Positions 1 through 5,126 of a DNA stretch of 7,195 nt are shown piece by piece. The translations under genes and the position numbers were made by a program. Source of the DNA: Alphaproteobacteria bacterium (GTDB taxonomy: Bacteria; Pseudomonadota; Alphaproteobacteria; ATCC43930; CGMCC-115725); assembly GCA_030040495.1 (NCBI GenBank), contig JASHTP010000457.1, positions 1-7,195 on the forward strand. Direction: 5' to 3'. Position 1 is the stretch's first letter. Each line of letters begins with the position of its first letter. Below the pieces are notes generated by a model. It made no database searches. It was not told the origin of the DNA and was given only the letters and a program-made list of their open reading frames with translations.

Positions 1-524
1 CGCTGCGCATCACCGCCACCCATCGCATTTATGCGGCGACGCGCGGCTTCGCCGCTTATCGCATCGAGTTCACGGGCCCCGGAAAGCACCGCGATGAGAT
101 CCTGGTGTTCCGCGGCGAGCACTATGCGGTGCTCGATGGCCGCCATCCCGCCGCCGCTGCGGAGGGCGGCGCGACGCTCATGCCCGGCACCTTCGTCGCC
201 ATGGCGCCGCGCGGCTGCCGTCTGCTTTCCTCCGCCCGCGCCGAGGACGGCGACTGGCTCGCCAAGCACAATGTCATCGGCGAAGGCGACCACGCCAGCG
301 AGCTCTTGAAGATCGGCGAGCGCTATTTCGTGCTCAACCTTGCGCCGATCGCCGGTCCGCAACAGCCGCGCGCGAGCTGGTGGTATACCCTCGAGCTGTG
401 GGATCTCGGCCCGCGCCTCGACGCCGATCGACGGCATGACCGGCATGTCTATTCCTTCGGTTACAAGCCCGGCGCCGATCCCGCCGATGCGCGCCGCATC
501 GCGGGACGTGCCTCGCCGGGCTGA
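1..524 (+). CDS. Unrecognised protein, C-terminal part (5' end outside window)
   Basis: The frame is open from the first bases of the window (first full codon at position 3) to a TGA at 522-524, giving at least 173 residues, so the start lies upstream. A GTG at 105 could be called as a start, but the frame stays open before it and reads as normal protein (LRITATHRIYAATRGFAAYR...), with no good ribosome binding site at 105. I therefore treat the whole stretch as coding. The protein is mixed in character, with beta-like segments (EILVFRGEHYAVLDG; WWYTLELWDLG), no obvious membrane segment and no cysteine cluster. The C-terminal end is rich in Arg, Asp and Ala and looks disordered. I do not recognise the family. 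It ends 44 bases before the DUF1028 gene on the same strand and may be co-transcribed with it. Confidence 0.7.
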   Translation, partial: LRITATHRIYAATRGFAAYRIEFTGPGKHRDEILVFRGEHYAVLDGRHPAAAAEGGATLMPGTFVAMAPRGCRLLSSARAEDGDWLAKHNVIGEGDHASELLKIGERYFVLNLAPIAGPQQPRASWWYTLELWDLGPRLDADRRHDRHVYSFGYKPGADPADARRIAGRASPG

Positions 525-568
525 GTGCCGTTTGTCGCCGGGCTTGGCGAGGCGCTAACCTCGGCGGC

Positions 569-1285
569 ATGACCTGGTCCATTCTTGCCTATGACGCGGC
601 GAGCGGTGCGTTTGGCGTCGCCGTCACCTCGCGCGCTTTCGCCGTCGGCGCGCGCATGCCTTATATCCGCGCCGGCGTTGGCGCGGTGGCGACGCAATCC
701 ATCACCAACCCCTATCTCGGGCCGCGCGTGCTCGACGGGCTCGAGCGCGGGCTCGATCCTGCCGCCGCGATCGAAGCGGCGCTCGCGCCCGATCCCGGGC
801 GCGAGCTGCGCCAGGTGCATGCGGTCGACCGGCACGGGCGCAGCGCGGCCTGGACCGGCCGGCACTGCGTCGAGTGGGCCGGGCACCGCACCGGCGACGG
901 CGTGAGCGCCGCCGGCAACATGCTCAAGGGAAGCTCGGTGCTCGACGCCACCTTCGAGACCTGCCTGACGACGGAGGCGCCGCTGGCGGAGCGGCTGCTC
1001 GCCGCGCTCGAGGCCGGCGAGGCCGCGGGCGGTGATCGGCGCGGCCGCCAGGCGGCGGCGCTGCTCGTCGCCACCACCGAGGATTTTCCCGACATCGATC
1101 TGCGCGTCGACGATCACGCGGCGCCGCTGGCGGAGCTGCGCCGCCTGCTCGAGCTCTATCGCCGCCAGCTCGAGCCGCAGCGCCACCTCTATCCGACCAA
1201 GGCCAACCCGGCGGGGCTCGCCGACCTCGACGCGATCGAGGCGCTCTGGCGCGACCGCGGCCTCGATCTGCGCTTCCGCCGCTAG
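569..1285 (+). CDS. DUF1028 family protein (Ntn-hydrolase-like fold)
   Basis: A 238-aa protein that matches the DUF1028 family from memory. Features are an N-terminal strand with TWSILAYDAASGAFGVAVTS (residues 2-21), the SRAFAVGARMPYIRAGVGAVATQ block (21-43), and NPYLGPRVLDGLERGLDP (47-64). The family's GNMLKG segment (116-121) and the GGDRRGRQAAALLV plus DLRVDDH blocks (154-183) follow. The length is normal for single-domain members, and there is no extra C-terminal peptidoglycan-binding domain as some members have. There is no signal peptide. Members are predicted to adopt an Ntn-hydrolase-like fold, and the reaction is not established to my knowledge. The ATG at 569 fits the family's N terminus but has only a weak purine-rich stretch before it. 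The gene converges on the RMD1-family gene with 10 bases between stop codons. Confidence 0.9.
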   Translation: MTWSILAYDAASGAFGVAVTSRAFAVGARMPYIRAGVGAVATQSITNPYLGPRVLDGLERGLDPAAAIEAALAPDPGRELRQVHAVDRHGRSAAWTGRHCVEWAGHRTGDGVSAAGNMLKGSSVLDATFETCLTTEAPLAERLLAALEAGEAAGGDRRGRQAAALLVATTEDFPDIDLRVDDHAAPLAELRRLLELYRRQLEPQRHLYPTKANPAGLADLDAIEALWRDRGLDLRFRR

Positions 1286-1304
1286 CGCGCCGGCGCTAGC
1301 GGTG
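1277..1304. terminator. Shared palindrome over the two convergent stop codons
   Basis: Two 9-base arms, CGCTAGCGC (1280-1288) and GCGCTAGCG (1293-1301), are perfect reverse complements around a GCCG loop. The stem extends outward by one more pair (1279/1302), a G-T wobble and a further C-G pair (1277/1304). The TAG of the DUF1028 gene (1283-1285) and the TAG of the RMD1-family gene (complement of 1296-1298) occupy mirror positions in the two arms. No T tract follows on either strand, so it is not a canonical intrinsic terminator. A bidirectional 3'-end hairpin that stops or protects both transcripts is the likeliest role. Confidence 0.55.
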
Positions 1305-2099
1305 CAGCCGCATCGCCATGTCGCCGACGCTGAGCAGGATCTCGATGGCGATGAGCCCGATGATGTACCATTCGAGCCGCGTCGCGCGCTGGTTCTGCAC
1401 GAGGTCGAGGACGGTGCCGACGGTCTCGTTGATGAGCGCGAGCTTGCCTTCGAGCGCGCGGCTGCGCTCGGCCAGCTCGTATTCGTCCTCGAGCCTTGCA
1501 TAGAGCCGCTCGAGCTCCGGATGGTCCCAGAGCACGTCGGGCTTCTCCTCCATCTCGACGCGTCCGACCATGCGCTGCTGCGTCGCCAGCACGCGGCCGA
1601 TCTGCTGCAGCAGCTCGCGCGCCTGGTAGCCGGTCCGGCCGCTGCGCTGCAGCCGCTCGGCGAGCGGCTCGATCTGGTCGAAGGCGGTCGCGATGCGGCT
1701 TTCGTAATGCGACAGGATCAGGCTCTTCGACAGCACGTTGGCGACGATCTGCAGCCGGTCGGGCGCCGCCTCCTTGAGCACGATCGCGCCCGAGGGGTCG
1801 ATCTGGTCCTCGCCGCCGGGGCGGATCAGGATCTGCACCTGATCGGTCTCGGGCGTCGCCGCGGGCTCGCTGATGCGCGGGCCGAGCGAGCGCACCACCT
1901 CGTCCTCCTCGATCGCCGAGAGTCCGGCGAAGACGGCGACGCCGTAGCGGAAGAGGAAGGCGATGCCGTCGCGCCCGATGCGGAGCGTGAGCGGGTTGGT
2001 GGCGATGGTGTCGCCGCGCTCGAGCCCGCGCGTGTCGATGCGCATGCCGAGCAGCAGGGCTCGGATGGGCACGGAGGTCGAAGGCGCGGGCAAATCCAT
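1296..2099 (-). CDS. RMD1/DUF155 family protein with C-terminal membrane anchor
   Basis: A 267-aa protein with the full layout of the RMD1 (DUF155) family. The N-terminal domain carries GMRIDTRGLERGDTIATNPLTLRIGRDG (about 18-45), then FLFRYGVAVFAGL (48-60). The central helical segment has VLSKSLILSHYESRIATAFDQIEPLAE (122-148). The family block MVGRVEMEEKPDVLWDHPELERLYARLEDEYEL spans 177-209, and a coiled-coil-like stretch runs to about 240. A hydrophobic segment, WYIIGLIAIEILLSV (244-258), ends a few residues before the stop and suggests a tail-anchored inner-membrane protein facing the cytoplasm. Yeast relatives (Rmd1, and Rmd8/Sif2-type proteins) and mitochondrial RMND1 share the domain; the bacterial role is not known. 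I prefer the ATG at 2099, which has GGAAG ten bases upstream, over a TTG at 2120 that would add seven residues. Confidence 0.88.
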   Translation of the reverse strand: MDLPAPSTSVPIRALLLGMRIDTRGLERGDTIATNPLTLRIGRDGIAFLFRYGVAVFAGLSAIEEDEVVRSLGPRISEPAATPETDQVQILIRPGGEDQIDPSGAIVLKEAAPDRLQIVANVLSKSLILSHYESRIATAFDQIEPLAERLQRSGRTGYQARELLQQIGRVLATQQRMVGRVEMEEKPDVLWDHPELERLYARLEDEYELAERSRALEGKLALINETVGTVLDLVQNQRATRLEWYIIGLIAIEILLSVGDMAMRLHR

Positions 2100-2156
2100 G
2101 GCGCGGCGGCTTCCGGGCAAGGGGCGGGTGCGCGATCTTGCCCCACCGGCGGGCGG

Positions 2157-2184
2157 TGGACAACCCTGGCCGGCATGCTATGAA
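2157..2184 (+). promoter_or_regulatory. Candidate sigma70 promoter for the 58-aa protein and NTF2-like genes
   Basis: TGGACA (2157-2162, five of six to the -35 consensus) is followed after 16 bases by TATGAA (2179-2184, four of six to the -10 consensus). Transcription would start near 2191 and leave a leader of roughly 75 bases before the ATG at 2268. The -10 element lies inside the inverted repeat 2169-2197. The call rests on hexamer matches by eye only. Confidence 0.35.
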
Positions 2185-2197
2185 TCATGATGCCGGC
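2169..2197. repeat. Perfect 8-bp inverted repeat in the divergent control region
   Basis: GCCGGCAT (2169-2176) and ATGCCGGC (2190-2197) are perfect reverse complements separated by 13 bases. The spacer contains a second small palindrome, ATGAATCAT (2180-2188). The arms surround the candidate -10 regions of both divergent units, as an operator would, although a transcript hairpin is equally possible. Confidence 0.5.
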
Positions 2198-2212
2198 AAG
2201 CGCGTTCTTCAA
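2184..2212 (-). promoter_or_regulatory. Candidate promoter for the RMD1-family gene
   Basis: Read on the - strand, TTGAAG (complement of 2207-2212) is followed after 17 bases by CATGAT (complement of 2184-2189). Each matches four of six consensus bases. It would overlap the opposite-facing candidate promoter, so the two divergent units may share one control site. The matches are weak and other starts are possible. Confidence 0.25.
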
Positions 2213-2218
2213 AAAAAC

Positions 2219-2227
2219 TTATCCACA
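2219..2227 (+). promoter_or_regulatory. DnaA-box 9-mer TTATCCACA
   Basis: The nine bases match the strict E. coli DnaA box consensus exactly and follow a run of seven A residues (2211-2217), unusual in this GC-rich sequence. An inverted, degraded match (GGTGGACAA, 2155-2163, seven of nine) lies about 60 bases upstream. There is no cluster of boxes and no long AT-rich unwinding region, so this is not a recognisable replication origin. It could be an isolated DnaA regulatory or titration site, or chance. Confidence 0.45.
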
Positions 2228-2267
2228 GGCGGGCACGGCCGCGCCTTGGGACACGGAGGCAGAGCCC

Positions 2268-2444
2268 ATGACCGATCGTTCCGGGAGCGTCGCCTATCTG
2301 CGCCGGATGGCGCAGCGTTGCCGCCGCGCCGCCGCGGAAGCGACCGGCGCCGAGGCGCGCGAGCTCGTCGAGCTGGCGGAGCGCTGCGAAGAGCGCCTCG
2401 CCGAGCGCGAGTGGACCAACGAGCTGCTCGCCGCGGAGGACTGA
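2268..2444 (+). CDS. Small 58-aa helical hypothetical protein
   Basis: The ATG at 2268 is preceded by GGAGG (2255-2259) with an 8-base gap, the best ribosome binding site in this part of the window. This favours it over an in-frame ATG at 2187, which would add 27 residues of poor character encoded by the leader. The 58-aa product is almost entirely predicted helix and rich in Ala, Arg and Glu: VAYLRRMAQRCRRAAAEATG, then EARELVELAERCEERLAERE. It has cysteines at residues 18 and 40. The pattern (helix, turn, amphipathic helix with LVELAERCEERL) resembles many short uncharacterised alphaproteobacterial proteins that carry an 'EAR..L.ELAE.Y..LA' motif. I cannot assign a function. It is cytoplasmic by appearance, and 26 bases separate it from the NTF2-like gene, so the two are probably an operon. 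Confidence 0.75.
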   Translation: MTDRSGSVAYLRRMAQRCRRAAAEATGAEARELVELAERCEERLAEREWTNELLAAED

Positions 2445-2470
2445 GCGGCGCGCCGGCGCGGGAGGCGGCC

Positions 2471-2890
2471 ATGGCGGCGGGGCAAGGCGGCGAGGCGCTG
2501 ACGATCGAGGCGGCGCGCGACATCGTGAAAGGGGTGGAGAGGCTCTTCGCCCGGGCGGACATCGCCGGCATCGTCGCCGGCTTCACCGAGGACGCGGTCG
2601 CCCGCTTCGGCGATTTTCCTGAGATGCGCGGCCGCGCGGCGATCGAGGCCTTCATCCGCGCCCGCTTCGCGCGCCAGCGCAACTACCGGCTCGAGAAGCA
2701 TCTGCGCATGGTGATGGGCGACCTCATCGGCAACGACTGGGACGCCGAGTGGGAGGATGCCAAGACCGGCCGGCGGATGCGCGGCCGCGGCATGGAGTTC
2801 TGGCGCATGCGCGGCAACCGCATCGCCCAGTGGGACGCGGTCTTCAACGTCTGGGAAGAAGGCGGCGCGCCGAGCATCGCCATCGTTTGA
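2471..2890 (+). CDS. NTF2/SnoaL-like fold protein
   Basis: A 139-aa protein starting at an ATG with GGAGG (2461-2465) five bases upstream. The sequence follows the SnoaL/NTF2-like pattern. An N-terminal helix with VKGVERLFARADIAGIVAGFTEDAVARFG (19-47) leads to the conserved 'D.P.MRGRAAIEAFIRARF' segment (48-66). A beta-rich second half follows (LRMVMGDLIGNDWDAEWEDA, RGRGMEFWRMRGNRIAQWDAVF, about 78-125). The alternating strands with the closing I..WDAVFNVW are typical of the DUF1348/SnoaL_2-type subset. Such folds serve as small-molecule isomerases, hydrolases or binding proteins, so the fold alone does not give a reaction. There is no signal peptide or membrane segment. The longer open frame upstream overlaps the 58-aa gene in another frame and is not supported by a start site. 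Confidence 0.82.
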   Translation: MAAGQGGEALTIEAARDIVKGVERLFARADIAGIVAGFTEDAVARFGDFPEMRGRAAIEAFIRARFARQRNYRLEKHLRMVMGDLIGNDWDAEWEDAKTGRRMRGRGMEFWRMRGNRIAQWDAVFNVWEEGGAPSIAIV

Positions 2891-2897
2891 GCCGGGC

Positions 2898-2931
2898 CGG
2901 ATTTCTCGTGGGGAGACGTGCGGGAAATCCG
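2898..2931. terminator. Hairpin between convergent NTF2-like and histidine kinase genes
   Basis: CGGATTTC (2898-2905) and GAAATCCG (2924-2931) are perfect reverse complements. On the + strand transcript the stem continues inward through a U-G, a C-G and a G-C pair. It fills most of the 43-base gap between the TGA at 2888-2890 and the kinase stop at 2934-2936. There is no T tract, so it is a terminator-like hairpin rather than a textbook intrinsic terminator. Confidence 0.5.
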
Positions 2932-2933
2932 CG

Positions 2934-4289
2934 TCAGGCCGCGCGCGCGAAGCGCAGCGCGAAGACGGCGCCGCCGCCGGCGCGGTCCTCGACCGCGATC
3001 GATCCCGCATGCGCCTCGACGATGCGCGAGACGATGGAAAGGCCCAGTCCGGCATGGCCGTGGCGGCCGCGGTCGCGGCGCCAGAAGCGGCGGAAGATGA
3101 GCTCGCGCTCGCTTTCCGGCACGCCCGGGCCGACATCGAGCACGCGCACGGCGCCGCCCTCCGTCACCTCGATCTCGACCGTCGTGCCCGCTGGCGTATG
3201 GCTGATGGCGTTTTCCGCGAGGTTGCGGATCGCGTGGAACAGCGTCTCGGGATTGCCCCTGATCCACACCGGATCCTTGACGCCGATGAGCGCGATGCTC
3301 TTGCCCTCGGCAACCGCCAGCGGGGCGATGAAGGCGGCGACTTCGGCGGCGACGGCGTGCAGATCGGCGCGCTCCGCCGGGTCGACGACGAAGCTCTCGA
3401 GCTCGGCGATGTCGAGGAGCTGGCTGACGATGCGGCTCATGCCGTCGATGTCCCGGCGCAGCGCCTCGCCCATCGCCCGGTTCTCCAGCGTGTCGATGCG
3501 GGCGCGCAGGATGGCGAGCGGCGTGCGCAGCTCGTGCGCGGCGTCGGCGGTGAACTCGCGCTGGATGCGGAAGCCGCGCTCGAGTCGGTCGAGCGCCTGG
3601 TTGACCGCGTTCACCAGCGGCAGGATCTCGCGCGGCAGGTCCCGCGTCGGCAGCCGGACTTCGGTGCGCGCCGGCCCGATCGTCCGCGCCGTCTCCGAGG
3701 CCTGCAGCACCGGCCGCAAGGCGCGGCGGAAGATGACGATGTCGATCATCAGCAGCGCCAGCAGGATCGGAATGGTGATCCAGCCGACGCGCGGGAAGAA
3801 ATCGGCGACGATGTCGTCGATGAGCACGTCGCGATGCGCGAGATCCTGGGCGACCTGGATCCTCAGCGTCTGCCCGCCGATCGTCTTGACGATGCTGGCG
3901 CCGTAGATGACGGCGCCGCCGCGGCTGGTCTGCAGGAACTCCTCCGGCGCCGCGCGGCGATCGCCGGGGAAGATCGCCGAGCGGTCGTCGAGCGAGGAGA
4001 ACAGGACGCGGCCCTCGCCGTCGAGCACGGCATAGGCGTAGCGGCCGTAGCTCTCGGAATAGAGCTCGCGCAGGCCTGCCGGCAGCTCGATCCGCCAGCC
4101 GCCGTCGGCGCCGCGCGTCAGGTAGCGGGCGATGGTCCCGGCGAATTCGCGCAGCGCCCGGTGATGGAGATCGTTGGCCGTCGAGCTCAGCAGCCAGTAG
4201 AGCGCCAGCGGCATGCAGATCGAGGTGATGCCGACGGCGATCACATGCAGCGAGATGATGCGCGAGATGATCGACTTGAAGCGGATCAC
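2934..4289 (-). CDS. Sensor histidine kinase of an OmpR-type two-component system
   Basis: A 451-aa inner-membrane kinase. Two membrane segments (about 9-34 and 167-187) bracket a periplasmic domain of roughly 130 residues. That domain, with WRIELPAGLRELYSE and YAVLDGEGRVLFSSLDD, resembles the 2CSK_N-type sensor of the TctE/QseC group. A HAMP-like linker (about 188-240) leads to the H-box FTADAAHELRTPLAILR with phospho-acceptor His252. The N-box NLAEN (356-360), the G1 box DVGPG with Asp385, the F-box around 399-402 and the G2 box GHAGLGLSIV (411-420) are all present, so the enzyme looks intact. The GTG start overlaps the regulator's stop (GTGA), so translation is probably coupled. A GGAG lies only two bases before the GTG, closer than usual. 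No His-rich or Cys-rich metal site is visible in the periplasmic part, so the signal is unknown. Confidence 0.93.
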   Translation of the reverse strand: MIRFKSIISRIISLHVIAVGITSICMPLALYWLLSSTANDLHHRALREFAGTIARYLTRGADGGWRIELPAGLRELYSESYGRYAYAVLDGEGRVLFSSLDDRSAIFPGDRRAAPEEFLQTSRGGAVIYGASIVKTIGGQTLRIQVAQDLAHRDVLIDDIVADFFPRVGWITIPILLALLMIDIVIFRRALRPVLQASETARTIGPARTEVRLPTRDLPREILPLVNAVNQALDRLERGFRIQREFTADAAHELRTPLAILRARIDTLENRAMGEALRRDIDGMSRIVSQLLDIAELESFVVDPAERADLHAVAAEVAAFIAPLAVAEGKSIALIGVKDPVWIRGNPETLFHAIRNLAENAISHTPAGTTVEIEVTEGGAVRVLDVGPGVPESERELIFRRFWRRDRGRHGHAGLGLSIVSRIVEAHAGSIAVEDRAGGGAVFALRFARAA

Positions 4290-4966
4290 GGCTCCTTTTC
4301 CTCGGCGATGAGATAGCCGACGCCCCTGATGGTGTGGATCTGCGCCTTGGCGCCGCTGTCGGCGAGCTGCTTGCGCAGGCGGTGGATATAGACCTCGACG
4401 GCGTTGGAGCCGACGTCGCCCGAGAGGCCGAAGAGATGGTCCTCGACCAGCTTCTTCGACACCACGCGCCCGCTCCGCCGCATCAGGATCTCGAGCACCG
4501 CCACCTCGCGCAGCGAGAAGAATTGCGGCGTATCGGCGACGAAGACCTGGCGCGCCTCGGTGTCGAAGACGACGTTGCCCACCCGCAGCGAGCGGCCGAG
4601 CAGCTCGCCCGGGCGGCGCAGCAGCGCGTGCAGCCGCGCCACCAGCTCCTCGAGCGCGAAGGGCTTGACCAGGTAGTCGTCGGCGCCGTCGCGCAGCCCG
4701 GTGACGCGGTCGCGGACGCTGCTCCGCGCCGTCAGCACCAGCACCGGCGTGGTGTCCCGCCGCTCGCGCAGCTTGCGCAGCACGCCGAGCCCGTCGCCGT
4801 CCGGCAGGCCGAGATCGAGCACGATGGCGGCGTAGCGCGCGGCGGCGAGCGCCTCGCGCGCATCCTGCGCCGTTCCCACCACGTCGGCGGCAAAGCCCGA
4901 GGCGGCGAGCCCCTTGGTGAGCAGCGCTCCCAGCTCCGCATTGTCCTCGACGACCAGAAGCCTCAC
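4286..4966 (-). CDS. OmpR/PhoB-family response regulator
   Basis: A 226-aa regulator. The receiver domain (about 1-118) has the acidic pair Glu7-Asp8, phospho-acceptor Asp51 in VLDLGLPDGDG, Thr79 in VLVLTARS and Lys101 in YLVKPFALEELVAR. The C-terminal winged-helix DNA-binding domain (about 125-222) contains FFSLREVAVLEILMRRSGRVVSK, then NAVEVYIHRLRKQL and the end motif IHTIRGVGYLI. The domain order and the PGVLR-type linker length fit the QseB/PmrA/TctD branch. The GTG at 4966 is chosen because AAAGGG lies eight bases upstream and the protein then begins directly with the VRLLVVEDN strand. It is the first gene of the regulator-kinase operon, overlapping the kinase start by four bases, and is divergent from the efflux operon it presumably controls. 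A much longer open frame runs upstream on this strand through the efflux genes, but it is a GC-driven shadow. Confidence 0.94.
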   Translation of the reverse strand: MRLLVVEDNAELGALLTKGLAASGFAADVVGTAQDAREALAAARYAAIVLDLGLPDGDGLGVLRKLRERRDTTPVLVLTARSSVRDRVTGLRDGADDYLVKPFALEELVARLHALLRRPGELLGRSLRVGNVVFDTEARQVFVADTPQFFSLREVAVLEILMRRSGRVVSKKLVEDHLFGLSGDVGSNAVEVYIHRLRKQLADSGAKAQIHTIRGVGYLIAEEKEP

Positions 4967-5000
4967 GCGAATGGCCCTTTGCAACGCCCGACGTCGCCAA

Positions 5001-5029
5001 AGTGTAGCATCTAATCTTCTAGGATTAAG
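5001..5029 (-). promoter_or_regulatory. Candidate promoter for the regulator-kinase operon
   Basis: On the - strand, TACACT (complement of 5001-5006) with an upstream TGC makes an extended -10. Seventeen bases further up is CTTAAT (complement of 5024-5029), a poor -35 hexamer but the same hexamer as the half-site of PmrA boxes. The surrounding stretch, 5009-5037, is an AT-rich island with an imperfect inverted repeat (ATCTAAT at 5009-5015 against ATTAAGAT at 5024-5031). A weak -35 replaced by a regulator site would fit activation, possibly self-activation. This reading is by eye. Confidence 0.45.
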
Positions 5030-5048
5030 ATGGTTAGCCCGGGCGCCT

Positions 5049-5079
5049 CTGTCAGCTTCCCGTAAGCTGGGTCTATTAT
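5049..5079 (+). promoter_or_regulatory. Candidate promoter for the RND efflux operon
   Basis: TATTAT (5074-5079) matches the -10 consensus at five of six bases and is the only such AT-rich hexamer here. CTGTCA (5049-5054) is a four-of-six -35 with a long 19-base spacer, which suggests dependence on an activator. Transcription would begin near 5086, about 64 bases before the adaptor GTG. A GCCTCT/AGAGGC inverted pair (5045-5050 and 5080-5085) flanks the whole element. Confidence 0.5.
5051..5067 (+). promoter_or_regulatory. Tandem GTNAGC repeat, probable response-regulator site
   Basis: GTCAGC (5051-5056) and GTAAGC (5062-5067) are separated by five bases, giving an 11-base repeat period. This is the usual geometry of OmpR-family binding sites, in which two monomers bind one helical turn apart. 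The same stretch also reads as a perfect inverted repeat, CAGCTT (5053-5058) and AAGCTG (5064-5069). A third GTTAGC lies at 5033-5038 but is 18 bases away. The site overlaps the -35 and spacer of the efflux promoter. Confidence 0.5.
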
Positions 5080-5094
5080 AGAGGCACCGCCTCT
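5080..5094 (+). repeat. Small perfect hairpin at the start of the efflux leader
   Basis: AGAGGC (5080-5085) and GCCTCT (5089-5094) pair perfectly around a three-base ACC loop, directly after the -10 element and just before the terminator-like stem. Depending on the exact transcription start, part or all of it would be in the mRNA. A further GCCTCT at 5045-5050 could pair with the same AGAGGC at DNA level. Confidence 0.45.
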
Positions 5095-5097
5095 CCG

Positions 5098-5126
5098 ACC
5101 CGCCCGGGGCCCGGTGGGCGGGTTTT
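5098..5126 (+). terminator. Intrinsic-terminator-like stem in the efflux mRNA leader (attenuator candidate)
   Basis: ACCCGCCC (5098-5105) pairs with GGGCGGGT (5116-5123) around a ten-base GC-rich loop, and TTTT follows at 5123-5126, with a second TTTT at 5132-5135. This is the canonical intrinsic terminator arrangement for + strand transcription. No + strand gene lies between the divergent regulator operon and this point, so the only evident transcript it could stop is the efflux mRNA itself, before the adaptor start codon at 5150. On the - strand no T tract follows the stem. Confidence 0.6.

Noticed and set aside
461..1501. A 346-codon - strand frame over the DUF1028 gene
   Set aside because: It overlaps two well-supported genes and has typical shadow composition.
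2155..2227. A chromosomal or plasmid replication origin
   Set aside because: There is one perfect and one poor DnaA box only, with no box cluster, no extended AT-rich region and no dnaA, repA/B/C or parAB genes nearby in the window.
2138..2890. A long N-terminal extension of the NTF2-like protein
   Set aside because: The extension overlaps the 58-aa gene in another frame and the leader. The ATG at 2471 has a strong GGAGG at good spacing and matches the expected fold boundary.
2757..4316. A 519-codon + strand frame antisense to the kinase
   Set aside because: It is composed of Ala, Arg, Asp and Gly runs with no domain, while the opposite strand has all kinase boxes.
2934..5000. A 688-codon - strand frame that could be read as an N-terminally extended kinase
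   Set aside because: The first part is an out-of-frame reading of the regulator gene and is Arg/Ala/Gly-rich. The true kinase starts at the GTG at 4289, directly before its first membrane segment.
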